Assembly (NCBI RefSeq): GCF_039978735.1
Contig: NZ_JBDWAS010000052.1
Location: 1 to 64,000 of the forward strand
Source: Maricaulis sp039978735
Lineage (GTDB): Bacteria; Pseudomonadota; Alphaproteobacteria; Caulobacterales; Maricaulaceae
Direction of reading: 5' to 3'
DNA: 64,000 bases
The notes beneath the pieces are model-generated. The model was not told where the DNA came from, searched no databases, and worked only from the letters and a program-made list of their open reading frames with translations. Position numbers and translations under genes: made by a program. Shown here piece after piece: positions 15,579 through 24,543 of the stretch (within the stretch, counting starts at the first letter, position 1; every line of letters starts with the position of its first letter).

Positions 15579-18473
15579 TCAGTAGACGCCGTCGGCGCTG
15601 TCGCCGGCATCGCCGGTTTCGTCTTCGGGCAGGATCTGCACACGCAGGGCATTGCCCTGGGCAAAGACCTGACGGGCGAGTTCCTGCACGTCTTCCAGGG
15701 TTACCGCCTCATAGCCGGAGGCCCGTGTGCGGTGATCGCCGAGGCCCCAGCCGCCGGACTGGGCGTCGGACAGGACATAATCCCAATAGCCATTGCTCTG
15801 GGTGGAGGATTCCAGATCGCCCGTGATCGGCCGGAGCGCCCGCTGGAACTCATCCTCGCCGATACTGGCCGCGCGAAGCTCCGAAGCCACCATGTCGACC
15901 TGTTCGAGCACGCCGGGAACGCCTTCCGGCTCCAGCTCGAGGTGGACAAAGATGTAGCCATAGCCCGGGAATTCCGGATCGGAATACATGCCGACGCCCG
16001 GTGAATAGGCCGCACCGGTGCGCTCGCGGATCTCGTCGACCATGCGGTTGCGGACCAGGCCGCGCAGGACACGCATCTCGCGTGTCGTCTGGGCGTCCGT
16101 TCCGTCCGGCGTGGGCCAGTAGACCCGCAGCAGCGCCTGGTCGGCTTCACCGGTATGGGTGAAGGTGACCGGGGTTTCATTGCCGTCCGGGAAGACCAGT
16201 GCCGTCTGCTCGGGATAGCTGCCGCGCGTCTCGGGGCGGGCATTGACCGCACCGAAAGTGCGCGCGACTTCGGCGATCACGGCATCGGGGTCGACATCGC
16301 CGATCACGGTCAGCTCGATCGCACCCTGGGTCAGCTGTTCCTCCAGCCAGGCCGCCGCTTCGGCGTGGTCGGCGTCGAGGAAATTGTCCAGATCGTCGAA
16401 GCCGAAGCGCCGGTCGCCGGAGCGGATGAGGCGCGGAATTTCGCGGTTTGCGACGCCCATGGGCGTGGAGTCGTGGGTGGGATACCAGGTGCTCAGCCGG
16501 TCCTTGTAGCGCTCGCCGGCGTCTTCACGCATGCCCGGCGCCGTGGTGTAGGCGGTGAGCAGGTTGAGCAGGTCGGGCATGCGGTCGACCGGGGCCGTGC
16601 CGGACAGGCGGATGCTCGAACTGTCTTCGGCAAAGAAGAGGCGCGATCCGATGCCGGAGCCGGCCAGGATGCGGTCGATTTCGAGACTGGTATGGGCCTC
16701 CAGGCCGCCGCTGTTGAGCAGGTTCAGCGCCAGCCGGCGCAGGCCCTCGTCACGGCGCGGCAGGGAGAGGGCGCCGTCGCCCACACGCGCCACCACCTGC
16801 ACCTCGCCCTCGGTATAGTCGGTGCGCTTGATGTTGAGATGCACATTATTGGCAAAGCGCACGAGGCGGGCATCCTCCTCGTCCAGCGTGACATCGGACA
16901 CGACCGTGCCCGGATCGCCGAAATCGGTATAGGCAAACTCCAGATCGCCATCGTCCTCGGGCGCCTCCACGGCGACCGACCGGCTCTCTGCCAGGATGTT
17001 CGCGACCTGTGTTTCCAGATCTTCCACTTCCTGCGTCGTGGAGAGGAAGACCAGCGGATTCTCGTAACCGGTCCAGTTGGCCCGGAATGCGGCGGTCACC
17101 TCTTCGGCGGTGACATCCTGCGAGGCCGTTTCGAACCAGGCGAGCTGGTCGGCCGGGTGCATCATCACCCGGTCATTGTCATAGGCCTGGATGATCTCGC
17201 GCGTCAGGCCGCCGAAGCGCGAATGGGTCTCGGCGGAGTCGGCAGCATCGGCTTCGCTCTCATAGTGGGCGCGCAGTTCGACGAGTTCGCGCGCGAGCTC
17301 CGCCTCGCTGAAACCGTGCTGCAGGGCACGGCGCAGCTCCTGCTCGGCGAGGGCGAGATTGGCCTGCCAGTTTTCCTGGTGCCCGCCGATCTCGATCGTC
17401 GCGGTCTCGACTGAACCCTGCAGCTTGCCGGAACGCACGAAGCCGCGCTGGACGGTGGCATCCGGCTCGTGCGAGAGCACGCGGAAGCGCTGGGAGAGAA
17501 TACGGTTGCCCAGCTGTTCGACCAGGGTCTGGCGACGCGTTGCGGCATTGTCCGGCTCGTCGACATAGGGGTGCTGGACCGCGATCGACACCGACGGCAT
17601 CACGTCGGGATCGGCGAACTGGGCAACGGCGCCCGGCGTCATCGCCGACGGGGCCGCGGCGCGCACGATCGGTCCGGGTTCGCGCGGGCTTTCCCAGTCG
17701 CCGAACCATTGCTCGACATAGGCCTGCGCCCGCTCGACCGGCAGGTCGCCGACAATCACCACGAAGGCGCGCTGCGGGTGGTAGTGCGTGTGATAGAAGC
17801 CGCGGATCTGTTCCGAGGTCAGGCCTGAGACGGATTCATGCGTGCCGATCGGCATGCTTTCCACCAGCCCGCTGTCCGGCGTCAGGAAGGACCAGTTGGC
17901 CAGGATCTCGCGATATTGCAGCGTGTTGCGGCTGCGCATTTCCGACAGGATGATGCCGCGCTCGCGGTCGATCGCCTCGTCGGCCAGCGTAAGGTATTCG
18001 GCCGTCTCGCGCATCAGCATCATGGCGACGTCGAACGTGTCTTCGTCGGTATTGGGCAGGTTCAGCTTGTAGACCGTCTCGTCGAAGCTGGTATGGGCAT
18101 TGGTGTCGCCGCCGAAGGACAGGCCGTGGCGCTCGAGGGTTCTCACCATCTCGCCTTCCTCGAAATTCTCCGAACCGTTGAAGGCCATGTGTTCGAGATA
18201 GTGGGCGATACCGCCCTCTCTCTCGGCTTCGGCCAGGGAACCGGCAGCGATGCGCAGGCGGATCGAGGCGGTGCCGGACGGGCTGTCATTCTGCATCACG
18301 GCAAAGCGCACGCCATTGTCCAGCTCGCCATAATGGATACGCGGATCGTGCGGCAGGTCGCTGCCGGTATGGGCGAAGCCCGGGCGTTCGGCGGATGCAG
18401 TCTGAGCGAGCGCAGGCGCGGTCAGCATCGTCGTCACCGCGAGCAGGGCGGCGAGGGATCGTGAAGGCGACAT
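15579..18473 (-). CDS. Exported M16-family zinc protease, PqqL/FusC-like
   Basis: 964 residues with a Sec signal peptide (MSPSRSLAALLAVTTMLTAP, cut near ALAQ). The zinc-site HxxEH is HYLEH at 91-95, within GGIAHYLEHMAFNGS. GDTNAHTSFDETVY and the later Glu in RERGIILSE complete the M16 pattern. The length covers two M16 halves; the second (about residues 540-940) lacks HxxEH and would close the clamshell. Order and length fit E. coli PqqL and Pectobacterium FusC, periplasmic proteases that cut imported proteins next to TonB receptors. It is divergent from a large TonB receptor at 18667, which supports that kind of role. Confidence 0.9.
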   Translation of the reverse strand: MSPSRSLAALLAVTTMLTAPALAQTASAERPGFAHTGSDLPHDPRIHYGELDNGVRFAVMQNDSPSGTASIRLRIAAGSLAEAEREGGIAHYLEHMAFNGSENFEEGEMVRTLERHGLSFGGDTNAHTSFDETVYKLNLPNTDEDTFDVAMMLMRETAEYLTLADEAIDRERGIILSEMRSRNTLQYREILANWSFLTPDSGLVESMPIGTHESVSGLTSEQIRGFYHTHYHPQRAFVVIVGDLPVERAQAYVEQWFGDWESPREPGPIVRAAAPSAMTPGAVAQFADPDVMPSVSIAVQHPYVDEPDNAATRRQTLVEQLGNRILSQRFRVLSHEPDATVQRGFVRSGKLQGSVETATIEIGGHQENWQANLALAEQELRRALQHGFSEAELARELVELRAHYESEADAADSAETHSRFGGLTREIIQAYDNDRVMMHPADQLAWFETASQDVTAEEVTAAFRANWTGYENPLVFLSTTQEVEDLETQVANILAESRSVAVEAPEDDGDLEFAYTDFGDPGTVVSDVTLDEEDARLVRFANNVHLNIKRTDYTEGEVQVVARVGDGALSLPRRDEGLRRLALNLLNSGGLEAHTSLEIDRILAGSGIGSRLFFAEDSSSIRLSGTAPVDRMPDLLNLLTAYTTAPGMREDAGERYKDRLSTWYPTHDSTPMGVANREIPRLIRSGDRRFGFDDLDNFLDADHAEAAAWLEEQLTQGAIELTVIGDVDPDAVIAEVARTFGAVNARPETRGSYPEQTALVFPDGNETPVTFTHTGEADQALLRVYWPTPDGTDAQTTREMRVLRGLVRNRMVDEIRERTGAAYSPGVGMYSDPEFPGYGYIFVHLELEPEGVPGVLEQVDMVASELRAASIGEDEFQRALRPITGDLESSTQSNGYWDYVLSDAQSGGWGLGDHRTRASGYEAVTLEDVQELARQVFAQGNALRVQILPEDETGDAGDSADGVY

Positions 18474-18666
18474 CGGGACTCCTTGGGTACAAGCGTCGTT
18501 TCAGTGTGGATGCTCAGCAAGACGCTGCATCGCGTACTTCCCTCCATAAAAACTTCATCGACACTGCGCCCGGTGCAGAAAGTCTGCAGCTGCAGTGAAA
18601 AAAAATGGAGGTATTCCGCATACGCCGCGTTTCAGGGGGTCAGCTACAGATAAATGGGGACTGATA
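18474..18666. promoter_or_regulatory. Divergent promoter region, M16 protease / TonB receptor
   Basis: A 193-base gap holds promoters for both genes. CTGCAGCTGCAG at 18584-18595 is a perfect 12-base palindrome followed by a run of eight A residues. GGGGA at 18655-18659 is the ribosome site for the receptor start at 18667. No strong sigma-70 pair is seen upstream of the receptor, in keeping with use of an alternative sigma factor, but that is inference. Confidence 0.45.
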
Positions 18667-21600
18667 ATGGCTGCTTTCAACAAACTCCTGGCCTCGACGG
18701 CACTGGCGGGATCGCTCGCGCTGGCCGCGCTGTCGCCGGCCTATGGTCAGGATGTGCGCGAGGGGGAAGATCTCGCGGCCGCGCTGAACCGCGTGGCGAA
18801 CACGCAGAATGTGGAGATCCTGTATTCTCCCGACGTCGTTGCGGGCAAGCACGCCGGTTCTGTCTCTGCCGGCGCCTCGCCGGAGGCCATGCTGCAGGAA
18901 ATGCTCGCCGGTACGGGCCTGGCGGTACAGCAGACACGGCCGGATGTCTTCGTGGTGACCGATCCGCCGGAAACCGGCGGCAATGCCCGCACGCCGGACG
19001 CTAACCGGACAGGTCCGGAGGAGCAGCAAGAGGCTGCCAGCTTTCAGGAAACCGGCGCACCGGGCTCCATCGAGGGGCGCCTGACCGACAGCAATACGGG
19101 TACCGGCCTGGCCGGTGCGGTCATCCGCCTGGCCAACACTTCGATCCGCACGGTGACCGACCAGCGCGGTTTCTACCGCATGCCGGCCGTGCCGCCGGGA
19201 AACTACGAGATCGTCGCCGAATATGTCGGTGCCGGGCAGGAGAGCCTGACGATCCGGGTCGGGTCCGGCGAGGAGGTCGACCAGGACTTCACGCTCAATC
19301 CCAGCGGTACCGAAACCATCGTCGTGATGGGCAATCGCGGCGGTTTTCTGCAGGCCCTGAACCAGCAGCGCAATGCGGAGAACAACCAGACGGTCATCTC
19401 GGCCGACTTGCTGGGCACGTTTCCCGCCGAGTCCGTCGCCGAGGCCCTGCGCCGGGTTCCCGGCATCTCCTTCGAGCGGGATTCCGAGACGGGTGAGGGC
19501 GACCGGGTGTCGGTGCGCGGCATCACGTCCGAAGCGATCAATATCCAGCTGAACGGGCTGCAGCTGCAGGGCACGGGCATCGAGCGCGCCGTCGACCTGA
19601 CCGGCTATCTCGCTGACAATATCAGCCAGATCACCATCCAGAAGAGCCTGCTGCCGGAAAACGAGGGCACGGCCAATGGCGGCCTGATCGAGATCGAGAC
19701 GCGCAGCGCGCTGGACTATGGCGAGCGTCATTTCAGTGTCGGCGCAGAGCACGAAATGCCCGATGGCGACGTGTTCGGCAATGAGAGCCAGTACAATGCG
19801 TCGGCGGTGTTCCAGGTCAACGACCGGATCGGTATCGGCGGCAATATCCAGTACCGCAATTCCGACCGGCGCAATTTCGATGTGGCTTTCATCGGTGTGG
19901 ATGCTCCGGTGCTGCCTGCGGGCTACACCAGCTTCTATTCGCTGCCCTACACCTACAATTTTCCCTTCGATGAAGCCCTTCCGGACCGTTTGATTACCGG
20001 TGCGAACCACTTCATCCGCGACCGCTCCGTAGAGAATATAACCGGATCGGTATTTGCAGCCTGGGACGTCAATGATTCCACGCGGTTGCGGGCCGAGTAC
20101 CAGCATATTTCCAACGAGGACACGAGCAGCGTTGCGCGGATGACCTCGTCGACCCTGACCTCGTCGACCGATATGCCTATACCGGAACTGGGCGGTGAGG
20201 AGCGTCGCCGGACCTATATCCGTGCGCTGCGCCCGACAATGGGAATTTCCGATTCGGTCGAGACCACCACGACCGACGTGTTCAGCGTGCGCGGCGATAC
20301 GGTGTTCGACCGCTGGACCTTCGAGTACAAGGCTGGCTACTCCAACACGACCCGCGATATCAGCCGAACCACCATTGCCACGCTCGCGGACATCAACACC
20401 GACGTGTTCAACCTGCTGGATCCGGGCAGCTATGTCGTCAATCCCGACGCCAACGGTACGGACCGGATCGTCGGTGGCGTGGTCGACTTCTACGGCGATG
20501 GCATTCCCGCACTGGCGCTCTCGCAGGCAGGCCGGGACCTGTTGTTCGATCCTGACACGCACTACGTCACGTCCGCGACCGAGAACGAGGGCAGCAATTC
20601 GTCCGAACTGTTCACCGCAGCCTTCGACGCGCAGTACGATTTCGTCTCGACTTTCCTCAGTAGTGTGAAGGCGGGCATCAAGTACGACGACTCCTCCCGC
20701 ACCAACTCGGATGACGTTCTGTCGACCAATGCGCCGACGGCGTTCTACTATTCACGCACGGGCTCGACGCGTCAGGGTATCAGCGAGTTTGGCGGGGGGA
20801 TTTTCGGCGACTTTGATTTCGGCGTTATCGGCGCCGGCGGCTTGGTCCTGCCGAGCCTGCGCAGCGGCTCCGCCCGGACAATCTTTGATGGTGTCGCTGC
20901 TTACGCGGCGGCGAATCCCGGCTCTTACCGCGTCACCGACAATCGCGTCGATCCGCGTGAAAGCGCTGGCGCCTTGTCGACTGCCCGTACAGACGAAACG
21001 CGGCTTGCGGCTTATCTCCAGGCCGAGGTCGAGATCGGCGACCTGACGGTGACCGGCGGTGCGCGGCTTGAACAGATCGAGACCGTCGGCAACGCGATCA
21101 GTTCGCCCATCTACCGCCAGGCCAATGGTGTCTATGTGGACCGCGGCGAGTTCATGGATACGGGTCTGATCGATTACTTCGACAATTCCGGCCAGAACGA
21201 CAAATTCCTGCCGAGTGTGGTTGCCACCTATCGTCCGGGTGACAACTGGGTCGGGCGTTTTGCCTATAACCGGACTATTTTCAGCCCGTCCCTCATTGCC
21301 GTGAATCGTCCGCTGACTGTCGTGATAGACCAGCGGCCGGGCAACGAGACGGCGACGATCCGGGAAGGCAATCCCGAGCTGGATCCGGAGATCAACGATA
21401 ATTTCGAGATCGGTCTGGAACGCTATTTCGGCGACCGCCCGGCCTATGTGAAAGGCGCGATCTTCTACAAGGATATCTCCGGCAATATCACCAATGTGCT
21501 GCAGGTGGCCGGGCTGGCCGATGTTGAAGACCGCGTGAATGCCTTCCTGCAGCCACTTGTGGCCGTTCGCCCCGACCTGGCCCTGTCGCCGGACACGCAG

Positions 21601-22185
21601 TTCTACCTGCAACGTCCCGAGAATGGCGAGGGTGGCGAGATCTACGGGTTCGAACTGGAAGCGGCGACCAATCTCGACTTCCTGCCCGCCAGCTGGCCGG
21701 CATTCCTGGAAAACGTTCAGGTGATGGGCAATGTCACCTGGACCGAGGCAGCCTTCGGAACCGATGTGTCGGCGCGGGACGAGAACGGTGACACGATCTC
21801 GCTCAATCTTGACCGGCCGCTGGCCAACCAGGCCGAATGGGCCGGCAATCTGTCGGTCGGCTATGAGGCTGGCGGTTTCTCCGGGCGTTTGCTCTACACC
21901 TACCAGTCCGAGCTCGTGACCTCGTATGACGAATTCAATCTGAATACGATCGTGCCGGAGTTCGAGACGCTGGACCTGATGGCCAGCTACACGCTCGAGC
22001 GTGGCGGTGCGCGCTACATCTTCTTCCTCGAGGGCGACAATCTGCTCGCCAGCGGCGATGATGCGGAAGTCACGAACGGGACCGGGTCCTACGGTGGTGA
22101 AGGGTCCCCGGACTTCTTCTTCCCGACCCGTCTGCAGTTCAATGGCGGACGGACATTCACGGTTGGCGTTCGCGCCACCTTCTGA
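18667..22185 (+). CDS. Large TonB-dependent transducing receptor with STN domain
   Basis: 1172 residues. A signal peptide (to about residue 28, SPAYGQ) is followed by an STN signalling domain (about 30-100: LAAALNRVANTQNVEILYSP ... FVVTDP), a carboxypeptidase-regulatory-like beta domain (about 133-212), a TonB-box-like TETIVVMG, a plug (about 235-345: SVAEALRRVPGISFERD) and a long 22-strand barrel ending in Phe. The STN domain should contact the FecR protein encoded downstream. The start is at ATG 18667 after GGGGA; an earlier in-frame ATG at 18595 would precede the signal peptide and is unlikely. The protein is longer than siderophore receptors (700-900), as in receptors for glycans or proteins. 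The ligand is unknown. Confidence 0.92.
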   Translation: MAAFNKLLASTALAGSLALAALSPAYGQDVREGEDLAAALNRVANTQNVEILYSPDVVAGKHAGSVSAGASPEAMLQEMLAGTGLAVQQTRPDVFVVTDPPETGGNARTPDANRTGPEEQQEAASFQETGAPGSIEGRLTDSNTGTGLAGAVIRLANTSIRTVTDQRGFYRMPAVPPGNYEIVAEYVGAGQESLTIRVGSGEEVDQDFTLNPSGTETIVVMGNRGGFLQALNQQRNAENNQTVISADLLGTFPAESVAEALRRVPGISFERDSETGEGDRVSVRGITSEAINIQLNGLQLQGTGIERAVDLTGYLADNISQITIQKSLLPENEGTANGGLIEIETRSALDYGERHFSVGAEHEMPDGDVFGNESQYNASAVFQVNDRIGIGGNIQYRNSDRRNFDVAFIGVDAPVLPAGYTSFYSLPYTYNFPFDEALPDRLITGANHFIRDRSVENITGSVFAAWDVNDSTRLRAEYQHISNEDTSSVARMTSSTLTSSTDMPIPELGGEERRRTYIRALRPTMGISDSVETTTTDVFSVRGDTVFDRWTFEYKAGYSNTTRDISRTTIATLADINTDVFNLLDPGSYVVNPDANGTDRIVGGVVDFYGDGIPALALSQAGRDLLFDPDTHYVTSATENEGSNSSELFTAAFDAQYDFVSTFLSSVKAGIKYDDSSRTNSDDVLSTNAPTAFYYSRTGSTRQGISEFGGGIFGDFDFGVIGAGGLVLPSLRSGSARTIFDGVAAYAAANPGSYRVTDNRVDPRESAGALSTARTDETRLAAYLQAEVEIGDLTVTGGARLEQIETVGNAISSPIYRQANGVYVDRGEFMDTGLIDYFDNSGQNDKFLPSVVATYRPGDNWVGRFAYNRTIFSPSLIAVNRPLTVVIDQRPGNETATIREGNPELDPEINDNFEIGLERYFGDRPAYVKGAIFYKDISGNITNVLQVAGLADVEDRVNAFLQPLVAVRPDLALSPDTQFYLQRPENGEGGEIYGFELEAATNLDFLPASWPAFLENVQVMGNVTWTEAAFGTDVSARDENGDTISLNLDRPLANQAEWAGNLSVGYEAGGFSGRLLYTYQSELVTSYDEFNLNTIVPEFETLDLMASYTLERGGARYIFFLEGDNLLASGDDAEVTNGTGSYGGEGSPDFFFPTRLQFNGGRTFTVGVRATF

Positions 22186-22239
22186 CCGCATGCGGTCCGG
22201 GAGACCGATCATGAGACCGGATGCACGGTCGCAAGCACT

Positions 22240-22269
22240 GTCAGCGTGGGCTTTCCGGCCCGCGCTGAC
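22240..22269 (+). terminator. 12-bp hairpin between receptor and sigma-factor genes
   Basis: GTCAGCGTGGGC at 22240-22251 pairs with GCCCGCGCTGAC at 22258-22269 (11 Watson-Crick pairs and one G-U) around TTTCCG. A 5-bp hairpin (TGCGC/GCGCA, 22271-22286) follows at once. With the sigma gene starting at 22306, the pair could trim transcription so that less sigma message than receptor message is made. Confidence 0.5.
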
Positions 22270-22305
22270 TTGCGCTTTCAGGCGCAGGGAAAAGGGACGG
22301 CGGCA

Positions 22306-22848
22306 ATGAAGGCGCCTCGACTGACACAAGCAATGCCGGGAACATCCGAGCGCTGGCTGGAAACCGTCGCTGCGGACTATTCCGGCGCGCTGAACGGTTT
22401 CTTCCTGCGCCGCACCGGATCGCCGTCCGATGCCGAGGACCTGGTCCAGGAGGTGTTCGCCCGGCTCGCGCAGATGGAGGATGCCTCGCGGATGGACAAT
22501 CCGCAGGCCTATATCTTCCAGATCGCCGTCAATCTCCTGCGCGACAAGGCGCGCCGGGCGCGCGTCCGCCAGAGCGAGATGCACGAACCCTTCGACGAGG
22601 CCTTTCACGGGGAAGGGGGCGGTTCGCCGGAGCGGATGGCCGTCGTGCGCGACGATCTGCGCCGCATCGAGGCGGCTCTCCAGAGGTTGCCGAAGAAGAC
22701 TCGAACAATCTTTCTGTTGCATCGTCTGGATGGTCTGAAGTATCGAGAAATCGCTGATGCAATGGGTCTTTCCGTGAGTACGGTCGAAAAACACATGATC
22801 AAGGCACTGGCTGCCATCACCCGTCGCATGAAGGGACGGACGGTATGA
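22306..22848 (+). CDS. ECF RNA polymerase sigma factor, FecI-like
   Basis: 180 residues. Region 2 is at about 20-90 (FFLRRTGSPSDAEDLVQEVF, then DNPQAYIFQIAVNLLRDKAR); region 4 is at about 125-175 (LQRLPKKTRTIFLLHRLDG, YREIADAMGLSVSTVEKHM). DAEDLVQEVF and the HRLDGLKYREIA segment are typical of FecI-type sigmas. The start ATG 22306 follows GGGACGG. Its stop overlaps the FecR-like start by ATGA. It probably drives the receptor upstream at 18667. Confidence 0.93.
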   Translation: MKAPRLTQAMPGTSERWLETVAADYSGALNGFFLRRTGSPSDAEDLVQEVFARLAQMEDASRMDNPQAYIFQIAVNLLRDKARRARVRQSEMHEPFDEAFHGEGGGSPERMAVVRDDLRRIEAALQRLPKKTRTIFLLHRLDGLKYREIADAMGLSVSTVEKHMIKALAAITRRMKGRTV

Positions 22849-23924
22849 GCACGGCCGTGAACTATCCCGCCGCCGACCGGCACGAGCAGGCCTCCTACTG
22901 GCTCGTCCAGATGCGCAAGGCCGACTGTTCGGCTGCGACCCGCAAGGCGTTCCGCATCTGGATGGAAGAGAGCGACGCCAACCGCTCGGCCTATGACGCC
23001 GTGCGCCACGCCTGGAGCGCCAGCGCCGCGCTCGAGCACTCGCCGGTCTTCGAGGCGCTGCGGCGCGACGCGCTGATCGAGAGCGTGCGCCGCCGGCGCG
23101 CGCGGCCGCCGGTCTGGGCGATGGCCCTGGCGGCCGGTCTGGTGATGATGATCGGCGCGGCGCTCTTCATGCAGCCGGGCTGGCGCATGGGCACCGGTCT
23201 GGAAAGCGCCGGCGAAACCGTCGTGGCGGAGATGGCGTCGGTCCGCATGCCGTCACCGGAACACACGATCGAGACGATTGTTGGCGAGCGTTCGACGGTG
23301 CCGCTGGAAGACGGCTCGCAGGTCGAGCTGAACACCTCCACCGAGGTCCGCCTGGCCTTCAGTCCGCAACAGCGTGAAGTCGTGATGTTGCGTGGTCAGG
23401 CCGTCTTCAACGTCTCGCACGATCCCGAACGTCCCTTCGTGGTGCTGGCCGGCGATCGCCGGATCACGGCCATCGGCACCGAGTTCGAGGTGCGGATCGA
23501 TGGCGATGATGTGTCGGTGACGCTGCTGGAAGGGCGTGTCGAGGTTGCCGAAGTCGTCACCCGTGATGGTGAGGAGGCCGGCCGTGTGGTCGAGCTGGAA
23601 CCGGGCCAGCGCCTGGCCGGCCGCGATGTTGTGGCCGAACAGGTGGATGCGGAAAGCCTCGACCGGGCGATGAGCTGGCGGCGCGGGCGTCTGGTATTCG
23701 AGAACGAGCCGCTGTCGGCCGCTGTCGCCGAAGTCAATCGCTACTCGCGCCAGCAGATCGGTCTTGCGGACGAGGATCTGGGCGATCTGCGTGTCAGCGG
23801 CACGTTCTGGGCGGGTTCGGTCGAGAACTTCCTGTCGGCCGTGACGACGATTTATCCGCTCGAAGCCGAGCGCGAGGACGGCGCAGCGCAGATCGTGCTC
23901 GACTGGCGTGGGCAAGACGGCTGA
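22845..23924 (+). CDS. FecR-like anti-sigma factor (receptor partner 1)
   Basis: 359 residues. The cytoplasmic N-terminus (about 10-65, SYWLVQMRKADC ... WMEESDANRSAYDAVRHAW) is the DUF4880-type sigma-binding part. One transmembrane helix lies at about 88-110 (VWAMALAAGLVMMIGAALFM). The periplasmic FecR domain spans about 130-240 (GERSTVPLEDGSQVELN, AVFNVSHDPERPFVV). The C-terminal about 75 residues (LVFENEPLSAAVAEVNRYS ...) resemble an STN-like fold and would bind the receptor signalling domain. Start codon overlaps the sigma stop. Together with the sigma and the upstream receptor it forms a complete cell-surface-signalling set. Confidence 0.93.
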   Translation: MSTAVNYPAADRHEQASYWLVQMRKADCSAATRKAFRIWMEESDANRSAYDAVRHAWSASAALEHSPVFEALRRDALIESVRRRRARPPVWAMALAAGLVMMIGAALFMQPGWRMGTGLESAGETVVAEMASVRMPSPEHTIETIVGERSTVPLEDGSQVELNTSTEVRLAFSPQQREVVMLRGQAVFNVSHDPERPFVVLAGDRRITAIGTEFEVRIDGDDVSVTLLEGRVEVAEVVTRDGEEAGRVVELEPGQRLAGRDVVAEQVDAESLDRAMSWRRGRLVFENEPLSAAVAEVNRYSRQQIGLADEDLGDLRVSGTFWAGSVENFLSAVTTIYPLEAEREDGAAQIVLDWRGQDG

Positions 23925-24030
23925 GCGCATGACATCAGGGGGTTGCACGCCGGTGCGATACCCCTGACGCCGCCATTGCGGGCGGTGCGGCGGCTTGATA
24001 TGGGCAGCGCGATCGGCGGGAGCCCTGTCC

Positions 24031-24543
24031 ATGAAGGCCGCACTGGAACGTCTCTACGCACAGCACAGCGCCGCGCTTGGCCAGGCGTTGCGCTGGCGTT
24101 TCGGAGACGGCCCGCCCGATCCCGACGACGCCATCCAGATCGCTTTCGAAAAATATATCGAGCTGGGCGCGGCGGCGCGTGTCGAACGGCCGCGGGCCTT
24201 CCTGTTTGCCATGGCGCGCAACTGGATGATCGACGAGCTGCGCAAGATGGGCGTGCGCCAGCGCCATGCCGAACGGCAGAAAACCGACCCGCTTCTTGCC
24301 CGGGTGGAAGAAAGGACGGCCGAAAACGTCTTATCTTCCAAGGAGCGGTTTTCGCGTCTCAACGCGGCGATCCGGGCTCTGCCCGAGCGCCAGCGCACAC
24401 TGATCGTGATGAGCCGTATCGAGGAGTTGAGCTACCGGCAGATTGCGCAGGAGACTGGTCTGTCGCAAGCGGGTATCAGCCGCGAGATCGCCCGGGCCCT
24501 GACGGCCCTGCAGGCCGCACTCGCGACGGATGGGGAAGAATGA
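24031..24543 (+). CDS. ECF RNA polymerase sigma factor, FecI-like (second system)
   Basis: 170 residues. Region 2: DPDDAIQIAFEKYIELG and RPRAFLFAMARNWMIDELR. Region 4: IRALPERQRTLIVMSRIEEL followed by SYRQIAQETGLSQAGISREI. It is clearly divergent from the first sigma, so the two should recognise different promoters. The ATG at 24031 is supported by GGGAG 8 bases upstream. It overlaps the FecR-like gene by ATGA. The 106-base gap after the first FecR gene could hold its own promoter. Confidence 0.92.
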   Translation: MKAALERLYAQHSAALGQALRWRFGDGPPDPDDAIQIAFEKYIELGAAARVERPRAFLFAMARNWMIDELRKMGVRQRHAERQKTDPLLARVEERTAENVLSSKERFSRLNAAIRALPERQRTLIVMSRIEELSYRQIAQETGLSQAGISREIARALTALQAALATDGEE

